This document shows, piece by piece, positions 9,090-16,008 of a stretch of 64,000 nt of DNA (its first letter is position 1; each line of letters opens with the position of its first letter). Origin of the DNA: JAEUMY01 sp031394355. Lineage in GTDB: Bacteria; Pseudomonadota; Gammaproteobacteria; Burkholderiales; Usitatibacteraceae. The notes under the pieces were generated by a model. The model made no database searches and had not been told where the DNA came from. It saw only the letters and a list, made by a program, of their open reading frames with translations. Made by a program: the position numbers and the translations under genes. Where the stretch lies: the NCBI GenBank assembly GCA_031394355.1, contig JANNSU010000059.1, positions 124,001-188,000 of the forward strand. Reading direction: 5' to 3'.

Positions 9090-9194
9090 GGCGGGAGTCC
9101 CTATTTGAGGTGCCGGAGCGCTTGGGGGTGTGGGGGCGTCAAGTGATAGTACGGAATTCGAGTGGCAATATTGCCATGACGGGGGAGATAACCT

Positions 9195-9206
9195 GCGAAT
9201 ATTCGC
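9195..9206. repeat. Iterated palindrome copy 4 (exact, 14-bp form)
   Basis: Exact, with T/A flanks giving TGCGAATATTCGCA. Intergenic, upstream of the protease gene. Confidence 0.92.
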
Positions 9207-9311
9207 AGGGCGGAGCGATCACCTGAAACTAGCGGGCTCGGCCGATTTCAATTCCAATAGCCATGATTCGAAGGTGTTGCATCGTCATTTCTCCTGATGG
9301 AGTGACCAATC

Positions 9312-9986
9312 CTATTCTGTGCTCGGACGGTGGCCGTCAAGCCCTGCCCAGTAGCTAGCTTCCGCTGCTCTGACACGTAGGTCCACAGATCGCGGCATGG
9401 GAAATTGTCCCCCAGGCTCCTCACACCAAAGCTTGGCCTTCAAATCCCAGGCAACGTATCGATCGCCCTGGCTCGGCAAACACCATCGCAAGTTCTCTTC
9501 CTTTCGAATTGACTCGGGTACGGAAAGAAACGGGATGCGCTCGAACTGTTTGCCATTCCAGACAAAGGCGACATACACATAGCGTGGGTATCGATAGAGG
9601 CTGAACTGCGTGCTCCCGCGAGGACGCCCCACGACATAGACTTTGCCATCCACTACGCCTAGCAGCGATGGATACAGATACTCCGACCAAGTTTGTTCGC
9701 CGCCCAGCTCGGGCAATGTGAGAGTCAGCCAAGTCCTCCGCGTGCCCCTGTCCTTGATGTCGTCTCGCGCCTGTTTCACCACAACCAAGCGGCCATCTCC
9801 CAACAGCACTTCCTCCCGCCAGGTCGGGAAGCGGTAGTCATACCACCACCATCCCAGAAGGCAGAGGATGCCAACGTACACGCCAAGCTTGGTCCACAGG
9901 CTCTTGATGCCCGAAGAGCGCCCCGGCGGATTCGCTTCAGGCTGCGGCAGGCTGCTCGATGGATGGTCAGGTTCAGTCTTGTTCAT
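9312..9986 (-). CDS. Hypothetical single-pass membrane protein
   Basis: Protein of 224 aa. A proline-rich cytoplasmic start (about 1-30) precedes one transmembrane helix (about 33-50, VGILCLLGWWWY), followed by a soluble domain with many aromatic residues. No family recognised. I placed the start at 9986 because the longer frame (to 10040) begins with codons read from the iterated palindrome at 10012. It lies just downstream of the RES toxin gene on the same strand (50-bp gap), which may or may not mean a functional link. Confidence 0.65.
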   Translation of the reverse strand: MNKTEPDHPSSSLPQPEANPPGRSSGIKSLWTKLGVYVGILCLLGWWWYDYRFPTWREEVLLGDGRLVVVKQARDDIKDRGTRRTWLTLTLPELGGEQTWSEYLYPSLLGVVDGKVYVVGRPRGSTQFSLYRYPRYVYVAFVWNGKQFERIPFLSVPESIRKEENLRWCLPSQGDRYVAWDLKAKLWCEEPGGQFPMPRSVDLRVRAAEASYWAGLDGHRPSTE

Positions 9987-10011
9987 GATTGATGGGGATT
10001 GGTTCTGGATT

Positions 10012-10023
10012 GCGAATATTCGC
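10012..10023. repeat. Iterated palindrome copy 5 (exact, 14-bp form)
   Basis: Exact with T/A flanks. Between the RES toxin stop and the start of the membrane protein gene. Confidence 0.92.
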
Positions 10024-10036
10024 ACCCGGCGGCGCA

Positions 10037-10489
10037 TCACAACCGACCGTCGAACTCAAACACTTCCGGCACCTTCACGAATATTCGCTTGATGTCAGGA
10101 TGACTCGGGTTCAGCAACACGCAGTGCTCATTGATCACCAGCACCGATGGCACCAGCAGCGCGGGCGAGCGCAGACTCTTCTGCCAAGCGGTGCCGATCT
10201 CTTGTGTGCTGCGCGGTGGCGCAGGTTCGCGCCAATCGGGCGGCAGGGCATTCAACGGCAGGCGCTCCACCAGATCGTCCGGCACGGCCAGCTCATACAC
10301 GACGAACCTGAGCCGCCGCTCCGTGCCCGGCACATGCACCAGCGTTTCCAGTGCGGCCAGCGCGCGGCTTTCGGCCGCATAGACCATGGGCGTGCCGGGC
10401 AGATTCCAGCGGCCACCGTAGAGACGGGCGCCTTCGCCGTTGAATGCCTCCGCCGCACGCGACGCCTTCACCAGGCGGAATGCACGCAT
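10037..10489 (-). CDS. RES-domain toxin
   Basis: RES-family protein of 150 aa. The family residues are present: Arg in GGRWNLPG, Glu in YAAESRALAALE and Ser in VPSVLV near the C-terminus. Characterised RES toxins consume NAD+, arresting growth. The ATG overlaps the stop of the antitoxin gene by one base (TGATG), so translation is coupled. The last part is read through an iterated palindrome (KRIF). Toxin activity is inferred from family and gene order. Confidence 0.88.
   Translation of the reverse strand: MRAFRLVKASRAAEAFNGEGARLYGGRWNLPGTPMVYAAESRALAALETLVHVPGTERRLRFVVYELAVPDDLVERLPLNALPPDWREPAPPRSTQEIGTAWQKSLRSPALLVPSVLVINEHCVLLNPSHPDIKRIFVKVPEVFEFDGRL
10077..10088. repeat. Iterated palindrome copy 6 (11/12)
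   Basis: First base is A. Inside the RES toxin gene, read as R-I-F. Confidence 0.85.
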
Positions 10490-10917
10490 CAGGAATAGAC
10501 GCCGTGCTCGATCCTGCCCAGGAGGGCTTCCACCTCGCGGGCGCCGGCGTCGGTCGCGACGAGCGCCAGCGGAATGGCATTGCCGAGCGCGCGCTGCGGG
10601 GATTTCATCCAGAAAGTGGCCGCATCGGCGTCCTCCAGCACGTCAACGGCCATGGAATAGATGCGCGCCGAGCGGTAGAGCCGATCTCCGGCGACTGCTG
10701 TGAGCGCGGAGCTCTTCGGGCTGAGCCGGTTGACGGTTCGTGTGCTCATGCCCAGGAGAGAAGCAAGCTGGTCATTGGTGAGCTTCAATGAATTCTTGAA
10801 CGCCAGCGCTGCCTCACTCGGCAGGCCGCTCAGGATGCGGTCGGACCAGTCGCGCGCATTCTGCGGCGCTGGCCGCACGGCGTGGCGGCCACCCAGGACT
10901 TGCAGGACAGCTTCCAT
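10489..10917 (-). CDS. Xre/MbcA/ParS-type antitoxin
   Basis: Protein of 142 aa. An Xre-like helix-turn-helix occupies about 45-75 (LTNDQLASLLGMSTRTVNRL) and a DUF2384-type toxin-binding domain the C-terminus (PLALVATDAGAREVEALLGR, ending EHGVYS). This is the usual partner of RES toxins, encoded first and overlapping the toxin by one base. A strong ribosome site (AAGGAGG) lies just upstream. Such antitoxins repress their own promoter; the imperfect palindrome at 10935 is a candidate site. Confidence 0.88.
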   Translation of the reverse strand: MEAVLQVLGGRHAVRPAPQNARDWSDRILSGLPSEAALAFKNSLKLTNDQLASLLGMSTRTVNRLSPKSSALTAVAGDRLYRSARIYSMAVDVLEDADAATFWMKSPQRALGNAIPLALVATDAGAREVEALLGRIEHGVYS

Positions 10918-10934
10918 AAAAAACCTCCTTAAGC

Positions 10935-10944
10935 GACAAATGTC
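10935..10944. promoter_or_regulatory. Imperfect palindrome upstream of the toxin-antitoxin genes
   Basis: GACA-AA-TGTC lies 18 bases before the antitoxin start. Position suits an autoregulatory operator; this is inference from how such systems work. Confidence 0.3.
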
Positions 10945-11240
10945 AGTGCATGGTGCGCCAAATGGCTGGAAAGTTCAATCGCTTGCTTGACACCTACGGA
11001 ATTGCATCCGGAGACTGACGAATTCTTCCTCCGCGCGATGTGCGGCGAGCAGTCTTATCGGTACATTCTTCGAGAAACTCATGGCGGCGGAAGCATTGCT
11101 CGAGTAATCATTAAAAAGCGCTTGGTGTCTCAAGCCGAGCAGCTTCACGAAACACTTGTACGCGCCGCTTCAGCTTCACAAGTTCCTTCTTCTCCGAGCT
11201 GCTGTCACCGGCAATCTCAGTGGGTCAACTTGAGGAACCT

Positions 11241-11356
11241 CTGATCAAGTTTTCATACCGGCGAAAGCCGGTATCCATGACTTCGCAGCATGTTGATTGC
11301 ACTCAAGGCTGGATACCGGCTTTCGCCGGTATGACGGGTTTTTTGAACTTGATCAG
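11241..11356. mobile_element. MITE-like element A
   Basis: 116-bp element with perfect 11-bp terminal inverted repeats CTGATCAAGTT / AACTTGATCAG; imperfect similarity extends a few bases outwards (GGAACCT side). Inside, ATACCGGCGAAAGCCGGTAT occurs at both ends in inverted orientation, so the element is nearly one long palindrome. It has no coding capacity and would need a transposase elsewhere. A second copy is at 12820. Confidence 0.75.
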
Positions 11357-11465
11357 AGTTTCTTTAACGCAGTCTGTCCCTGACTGCCCTCTGATTGCCC
11401 GGTTAACCAACGAACGACACTGGATTCCTGCGTTCGCTGGGACGACAGTGCTGGTAAGGGATGTT

Positions 11466-11477
11466 GCGAATATTCGC
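11466..11477. repeat. Iterated palindrome copy 7 (exact, 14-bp form)
   Basis: Exact with T/A flanks, in the gene-free repeat region. Confidence 0.92.
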
Positions 11478-11767
11478 AACAGCTTGAGCCCAACAGAAAG
11501 CTTCGTCGCCCCGGCGAAGGCCGGGGTCCAGCGACTTTCGCGGTGTACTCGAGCGCTACGGTTAACCAACGAACGACACTGAAACGAAGCATGACTTCGC
11601 GCCTTCGCCGGGAAGATAAGTCTAGTGAGGGTTGCGAAATTCACGATACCGCTCGGCCCGGTACTACACTGGCCAGTTCATCCTTCGATACCTCAGGACG
11701 AACGGGAACAGGATTGCGATGCTTTCGGGAAAATTCAGTAGTTGAACCCATCCTTGCCGCCCCCGCC

Positions 11768-11790
11768 CCTCAATCCCACCACTCCGAATA
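11768..11790. repeat. Duplicate of the phosphatase gene 3' end
   Basis: 23 bases identical to 11834-11856, which hold the last codons (YSEWWD) and stop of the phosphatase gene; the repeat distance is 66 bp. It looks like a small tandem duplication of the gene's end. Confidence 0.8.
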
Positions 11791-11835
11791 CGGCGGAAAT
11801 GCAGGCATGAGATGCGCTTTACCCGCCCTCGCACC

Positions 11836-12771
11836 TCAATCCCACCACTCCGAATACCGGATGTACGTTTTTCTCTCCTCGCCCGACGTGTTCTGCGTCA
11901 CCACGACACCGTCGTCGGAGACATCGATCATGCTCCAGTTGTGCACATCATCGAAATCGAATTTCGTCTGTGCGAGATAGTTCACGGCGAGTCCGGAGGA
12001 GATGATCTCGTAGCAGGGCCGGTCGGGGCCGGGCATTTTCAGCTTGTTCTGGTGGATGTCGCCGCCGAGGTAGATCACGCCATCTCGCTCATCGAGCTGT
12101 TCGCGTAGTTGCTTGTACTCGTTCTCGTATTCCTCCCAGTTGTCTTTGCCTTGCGTAAGGCTGAGCCCGCCGCAGAGGATGGTGTAGCGCTTGTCGTGAT
12201 TCAGCTTGTCTTTGAGGAACGCCCATTGCGCATCACCCAGCAACACGGCGCCGGGGTGCCCCTCGCGCGCGGCCTCTGCGTGGCTGCGCTGGTCCAGCAC
12301 GATGATGCGGGCGAGGTCGCCGATGTCGGCGTGACAGTAGACATGCGGCCGGTTGGCGGAGCAGTCCATCCAGTCGTGAAAAAGGCCCAGCGTGATGGCG
12401 TAAATCTCCGGCTTCATGTACTTGCCGAAGGCGTTGTTCCAGCCGAAGTCGTGATCGTCCCAGGTGCCGAATATTCGCCGCGTGCCGGACAGATCCTCCT
12501 TGTTGCGCATGTGCGAGAGCAGCGATTTGAAGTGCGGCTCGGCCCACTGCGCCGCGTACTTCGCCGCCATGACGTTGCGGAACTGGTCGGCGGGGTATTC
12601 CGCCGGCGCGCCGTTCGGCTCCGTCTTGCTGAGCCCGTAATCCATGTAGATCTGGTCACCCAGCAGCAGGAGGTAATCCGGGTTGGCGTTCTGGATGTCC
12701 TGCCACTGCGGCTGGGAAGGAAAGTCCTCGATGCGGGCGCAGGAGGTGAAAGCGATGCGGGTATGTGGCAT
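11836..12771 (-). CDS. PhoD-like metallophosphatase
   Basis: Protein of 311 aa with PhoD/metallophosphoesterase motifs: LLGDQIYMDYG (metal ligands), TWDDHDFGWNN and LGGDIHQNK. The family hydrolyses phosphomono- or diesters using a bimetal centre. No signal peptide is seen, so unlike classical secreted PhoD it is probably cytoplasmic. The start MPHTRIAF at 12771 is preceded by AGGA. It is bounded by repeat elements on both sides and reads codons RRIFG through an iterated palindrome. Substrate unknown. Confidence 0.85.
   Translation of the reverse strand: MPHTRIAFTSCARIEDFPSQPQWQDIQNANPDYLLLLGDQIYMDYGLSKTEPNGAPAEYPADQFRNVMAAKYAAQWAEPHFKSLLSHMRNKEDLSGTRRIFGTWDDHDFGWNNAFGKYMKPEIYAITLGLFHDWMDCSANRPHVYCHADIGDLARIIVLDQRSHAEAAREGHPGAVLLGDAQWAFLKDKLNHDKRYTILCGGLSLTQGKDNWEEYENEYKQLREQLDERDGVIYLGGDIHQNKLKMPGPDRPCYEIISSGLAVNYLAQTKFDFDDVHNWSMIDVSDDGVVVTQNTSGEERKTYIRYSEWWD
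12467..12478. repeat. Iterated palindrome copy 8 (11/12)
   Basis: First base is C. Inside the PhoD-like gene, read as R-I-F. Confidence 0.85.
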
Positions 12772-12819
12772 GGCGGATCCTTCAGGAAAAGTTCGGGCGC
12801 TCAAAACTCCAGGGAACCA

Positions 12820-12983
12820 CTGATCAAGTTGTCATACCGGCGAAAGCCGATGGAATGGACGCCCCCTCCCGCGACGGCATCGCGTTGTGCCAGAGTGGAA
12901 TCCATGACTTCGCGACACATTGATTGCACGCAAGGCTGGATACCGGCTTTCGCCGGTATGACGGGTTTTTTGAACTTGATCAG
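12820..12983. mobile_element. MITE-like element B
   Basis: 164-bp relative of element A with the same terminal repeats CTGATCAAGTT / AACTTGATCAG. Its left internal arm is interrupted by about 50 bp of extra sequence. Its right end runs into the peptidase-hydrolase gene and supplies that gene's stop codon, so insertion probably reset the protein's C-terminus. Confidence 0.75.
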
Positions 12984-15133
12984 AGTTCCTTCAGATCATT
13001 CACCGGCACCGGCAGTGCGTCACCCTGCGCCATGCCAAGTATCCGCTTGATCGACCGCGTGATGACATCGAGATCATTGTCGAACGCCCCGTGTGAAGAA
13101 TCGATGCTGGTGATGCTGCCGTCGCTGTTCACCTTCACCGGCACGGCGCTGGCTGTCGTGATCTCCGCCGCCGCCCGCCCATCCGCCTGCGCGGGCAGCT
13201 TGTTCACGAACTCCCGCCACGCCGCCACCTGCGAATATTCGCCGGGCGTCCAGAGATCGTCATCGGGATTGTCGGCGCGTGGATCAAGGCAATGTTCCAG
13301 CCCGGCGAGTGGCGTCTTGCGGCGGCTTTCGAATCCGCGGCTCACGAGATAGAGCAGCGATTTGCCATAAACGGGGACACTGCCGGGGCCGACGAAGTCA
13401 TCCCGCTCGCGCTTGTCGGAGAGGACATGCAGCCAGAACGCATCCTTCGCCAGCCGCTTCTTTTGCACGGCGGGCATGAAGTGCTCGGCGGCAAAGTCGA
13501 GCGAGCACGCGGGCGCGTAGAGCGTGAGCGAGTGGATGGGCAGCTTCCACTTGGCGAGTGCGTCCATGAGGTGGCCGTGGACAAACGAGCCGGCGGAGTG
13601 GCCGACGAGGTGGATTTCGAGTGCGCTGACCTTGCCCGCAAGCGTGACGAGCGCATCGGCCATGAGGTCGATGGCGTGGCCAGGGTCGGCGCCGCGCGCG
13701 GCGTTCTCCTTCATCTCGCCCCAGATGAATCGCAGGCCGTGGCAGAGGCCTTCGAGCAGGGCATCCTTGGCGTCGGCGATGCGGCCGGTGGCGGGTGTTT
13801 CGCTCGGCGTGAAAGCATCGCCCAGCGCGCTGCCGAGGGTCTCGAGGAATCCGGTGCGCCACGTGTAGAAGACGGGATAGATGCCGTTGGCCTGGAAGTA
13901 AGGGCCGAGCTTGCTGATGCGCTTCAGCGAATTTTCTTCCGCATTGAGCCCGCCATGCGCGTAGAGCATGAGCTTGAGCGGCTTGGCTGCATTGGTCTTG
14001 TTCGCCTTGGCCCAAGCGGCCGGTGCGGTCACGACAATCTGCTCGACCTGATCCGCCGCGCTGCCGACATCGGGCTGGTTGAGGCGGACGATACCGTCGT
14101 TGCCCGCGACGAGGGTGTGGGCGTAGGTGTCCTCCGGATTCCACGGCTCGGCGGCTGGCGGGGCGGTCGATTTGATCGGCTCGGCCGGTGAGACGAGCGA
14201 TGTGCCGAGCTGGCGGACAGGGGACACGCCGCGCTTTGCGCTGGCCGCGCCCGGCGATGCGCTCGCACCTGGCACTGCTTGCGGCACGCCAAGCGAGCAC
14301 ACCCAGGCGTCGCGGCCATGCTTGACCCAATCGGCATAGCTCATGACTGCAAAGCCCTGCTTGCCCCAGTCCGGCCCCCAGCTGTTCTGCACGACAAAGC
14401 CCCATTCGTTGTAGCCCACCAGCGCGAATGCGTGGCCGCCGCTGGGTGCGATGTCCTTTGCGTAGGGAATGTGCGGCAGGTCGTCGTGGCTTTTGAGCCT
14501 GTCGGAGGTGACAAGGTTGGCCGCGTCCCAGCCGCTGTGCACATCGGCAGAGACATACACCGCGCCCATCTCGTTGATGGCCGCCTGCATGTCGGTGACA
14601 GATTGGCGGTCCACGCGATAGTAAACGCCGATGGGGCGCTTTGCCGCATCCTCCGCCCACGCGGGTTTGGGTTTGAAGCGCTTCTTGTCGGCAAGCGGCT
14701 TGACGCTGCGCGTCCAATGCGAATATTCGCAGACGCCATGCTTGTGCCAGCCCTTCATCGCGCCGCGGCAGCTGGAGCCGTCGTAGTTCTCACCCGGCCA
14801 TTCGTCGTAGAACCGAGCGAGATCGTAAAGCATGTAGGGGCTGACGCAACTGAAGTCATAGCGCCCCTTGGTTTCAAGGGAGCGCCACCAGAGCATGTAG
14901 TTGATCGTGGCGGCCAGACCGAATCCGGTGCAGGCACCTTCCTTCCCCTGGTCCAGCACGAGCTTGTGCTGGATGTACTTCGGCAGAAATTTCTTCAGGT
15001 TCTGGTCGCTGGGGTAGCGCGCCGGGAGCGATTTCACCGGCGGCAGGTAGGGCCGGTCGCGCAGATCCAGTCGGTCGGGCCGCGCATCGAACGTGCGCAG
15101 GCCAGATGGGAGGGAGATTTTACGTGTGGGCAT
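12980..15133 (-). CDS. Papain-like (C1) peptidase fused to alpha/beta hydrolase
   Basis: Protein of 717 aa with two catalytic halves. Residues 50-290 are papain-like: oxyanion Q62, nucleophile C68 (DQGKEGACTGF), H234 (GGHAFALVGY) and N250 (QNSWGPDWG). Residues about 385-690 look like an alpha/beta hydrolase: AHGGLN (393-398), nucleophile S513 in GHSAG and a late H681 in SSHGAFD. A low-complexity Ala/Pro/Ser linker (285-335) joins them. No signal peptide or propeptide is seen. The final codons and stop coincide with the end of MITE-like element B. Substrates are unknown; the pairing suggests a degradative or effector-like enzyme. Confidence 0.82.
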   Translation of the reverse strand: MPTRKISLPSGLRTFDARPDRLDLRDRPYLPPVKSLPARYPSDQNLKKFLPKYIQHKLVLDQGKEGACTGFGLAATINYMLWWRSLETKGRYDFSCVSPYMLYDLARFYDEWPGENYDGSSCRGAMKGWHKHGVCEYSHWTRSVKPLADKKRFKPKPAWAEDAAKRPIGVYYRVDRQSVTDMQAAINEMGAVYVSADVHSGWDAANLVTSDRLKSHDDLPHIPYAKDIAPSGGHAFALVGYNEWGFVVQNSWGPDWGKQGFAVMSYADWVKHGRDAWVCSLGVPQAVPGASASPGAASAKRGVSPVRQLGTSLVSPAEPIKSTAPPAAEPWNPEDTYAHTLVAGNDGIVRLNQPDVGSAADQVEQIVVTAPAAWAKANKTNAAKPLKLMLYAHGGLNAEENSLKRISKLGPYFQANGIYPVFYTWRTGFLETLGSALGDAFTPSETPATGRIADAKDALLEGLCHGLRFIWGEMKENAARGADPGHAIDLMADALVTLAGKVSALEIHLVGHSAGSFVHGHLMDALAKWKLPIHSLTLYAPACSLDFAAEHFMPAVQKKRLAKDAFWLHVLSDKRERDDFVGPGSVPVYGKSLLYLVSRGFESRRKTPLAGLEHCLDPRADNPDDDLWTPGEYSQVAAWREFVNKLPAQADGRAAAEITTASAVPVKVNSDGSITSIDSSHGAFDNDLDVITRSIKRILGMAQGDALPVPVNDLKEL
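13231..13242. repeat. Iterated palindrome copy 9 (exact)
   Basis: Exact. Inside the peptidase-hydrolase gene, read as E-Y-S. Confidence 0.92.
14719..14730. repeat. Iterated palindrome copy 10 (exact, 14-bp form)
   Basis: Exact with T/A flanks. Inside the peptidase-hydrolase gene, read as C-E-Y-S. Confidence 0.92.
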
Positions 15134-15278
15134 GGCGGGCCTCCGTCGGGTAAGTTTTGGGCGAATTGCATGAGCCTAGCAATTCCGCAAACAAAAAACC
15201 CATCATGCTTGATAGGGCATTGCGTTTTTGATTGGATCAGCCGACGAACGGTAGGGTGGGGTGGGTGCGCGAGCTTTG

Positions 15279-15380
15279 CCTCCCCTTTTGAAAAAGGGGG
15301 ATCGAGGGGGATTTGGGTCTCCGGTTGAGATGCGCCAAGATCGCGCCGAAATCCCCCCTGCCCCCCTTTTGCAAAGGGGG
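15279..15380. repeat. Inverted-repeat element of CCCCTTTT/AAAAGGGG type
   Basis: A left arm (CCCCTTTTGAAAAAGGGGGAT... GGGGGATTT, to about 15312) is mirrored by AAATCCCCCC...CCCCTTTTGCAAAGGGGG (from about 15350). Each arm is itself a hairpin. It resembles the non-coding intergenic repeats common in betaproteobacteria. Confidence 0.65.
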
Positions 15381-15500
15381 GTATGCGACAGCATGGGGGG
15401 CGGTACGTGCCCTTTTGCAAAGGGGGGGTATGCGACAGCATGGGGGGCGGTACGTGCCCCTTTGCAAAGGGGGGGTATGCGACAGCATGGGGGGCGGTGG
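15367..15500. repeat. Tandem repeat, three copies of 46-47 bp
   Basis: The unit starts TTTTGCAAAGGGGGG, then TATGCGACAGCATGGGG and GGCGGTACGTGCCCC. Starts are at 15367, 15413 and 15461; the last copy is partial. Each unit contains a TTTGCAAA hairpin. Units are contiguous with no spacers, so this is not a CRISPR array. Confidence 0.8.
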
Positions 15501-15521
15501 ATGAGCGCGGGGTGAAGGGGT

Positions 15522-15884
15522 CTACAACTCGACCATCGATTTGAAGCCGCCCCACATCATGCGTTTGGCATCGAAGGGCATGTCGGACGGCTCGCCCATG
15601 GCCTTGATGCGCGGGTCGGCCATGACCTTGGCGTTGACCTGGTCGCGATGTTTGCGCGATTTGTAGACGATCCAGGAGAACCACACCGTCTCGTCCTTCT
15701 TCAGTTTCACCGCCTGCGGAAAGGACGTCCACTTGCCCGGCTTCACGTCGTCCTCGATGCACTCGACGTAATGCAGCGCGCCATGCTCGCGCCAGACTTT
15801 CCCGGCCTTGCGCGCAAGCTTGCGATACGCGTCCACGTTCTTCTTGGGCACAGGCAGCAGAAATCCATCGACATACAAGGCCAT
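15522..15884 (-). CDS. DUF1428 (YbaA-like) family protein
   Basis: Protein of 120 aa that matches the YbaA/DUF1428 family over its length: it opens with MALYVDGFLLPVPKKN and carries the PGKWTSFP, TVWFSWIVYKS and PFDAKRMMWGGF blocks. The family is a ferredoxin-like alpha/beta-barrel fold, cytoplasmic, with no established activity. It has its own AGGAG-like ribosome site and no operon partner; the tandem repeat lies directly after its stop codon. Confidence 0.85.
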   Translation of the reverse strand: MALYVDGFLLPVPKKNVDAYRKLARKAGKVWREHGALHYVECIEDDVKPGKWTSFPQAVKLKKDETVWFSWIVYKSRKHRDQVNAKVMADPRIKAMGEPSDMPFDAKRMMWGGFKSMVEL

Positions 15885-16008
15885 TGCATTCTCCTCTTTC
15901 AGATATGAAGTGAAGTATCCGATGGCCTGCGAAACTTCGCAACGGCTGTCCCAAAACTGTCACGTTTCAGCGCCAAGATGAGAACCCGGTTTCTGTAGGC
16001 CCACGCAC

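Larger units (their letters stand above)
10918..11835. other. Gene-free repeat-rich region
   Basis: No convincing gene. It contains the antitoxin upstream region, a MITE-like element (11241-11356), an iterated palindrome (11466), further imperfect GGCGAAGGCCGG-type hairpins (11400-11560), a 22-bp sequence starting GGTTAACCAACG present twice (about 11400 and 11561), and a 23-bp duplicate of the end of the neighbouring phosphatase gene. On the minus strand 11130-11215 weakly suggests a charged coiled coil like that of IS3 OrfA proteins, but it is too short to call. Confidence 0.6.
15134..15521. other. Repeat-filled gap upstream of the peptidase-hydrolase gene
   Basis: No gene. It contains an inverted-repeat element (15279-15380) and a three-copy tandem repeat (15367-15500), both listed separately. 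Short frames crossing it in all phases are low-complexity artefacts. Confidence 0.65.

Noticed and set aside
8262..9146. 294-aa rightward open frame
   Set aside because: Antisense to the signal peptide and pro-region of the exoprotease; no start signal or family resemblance.
11130..11215. IS3 OrfA remnant on the minus strand
   Set aside because: A short charged stretch (SSEKKELVKLKRRVQ) is suggestive, but there are stops right after it, no terminal repeats and no OrfB fragment.
10987..11244. 85-aa rightward open frame after the toxin-antitoxin genes
   Set aside because: Ends inside a MITE-like element, with no ribosome site or recognisable domain.
13398..14717. 439-aa leftward open frame, Arg/His-rich
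   Set aside because: Shadow of the peptidase-hydrolase gene in another frame; low-complexity composition typical of GC-rich shadows.
15367..15500. Possible CRISPR array
   Set aside because: The three units are contiguous and nearly identical with no variable spacers, and no cas genes are near.
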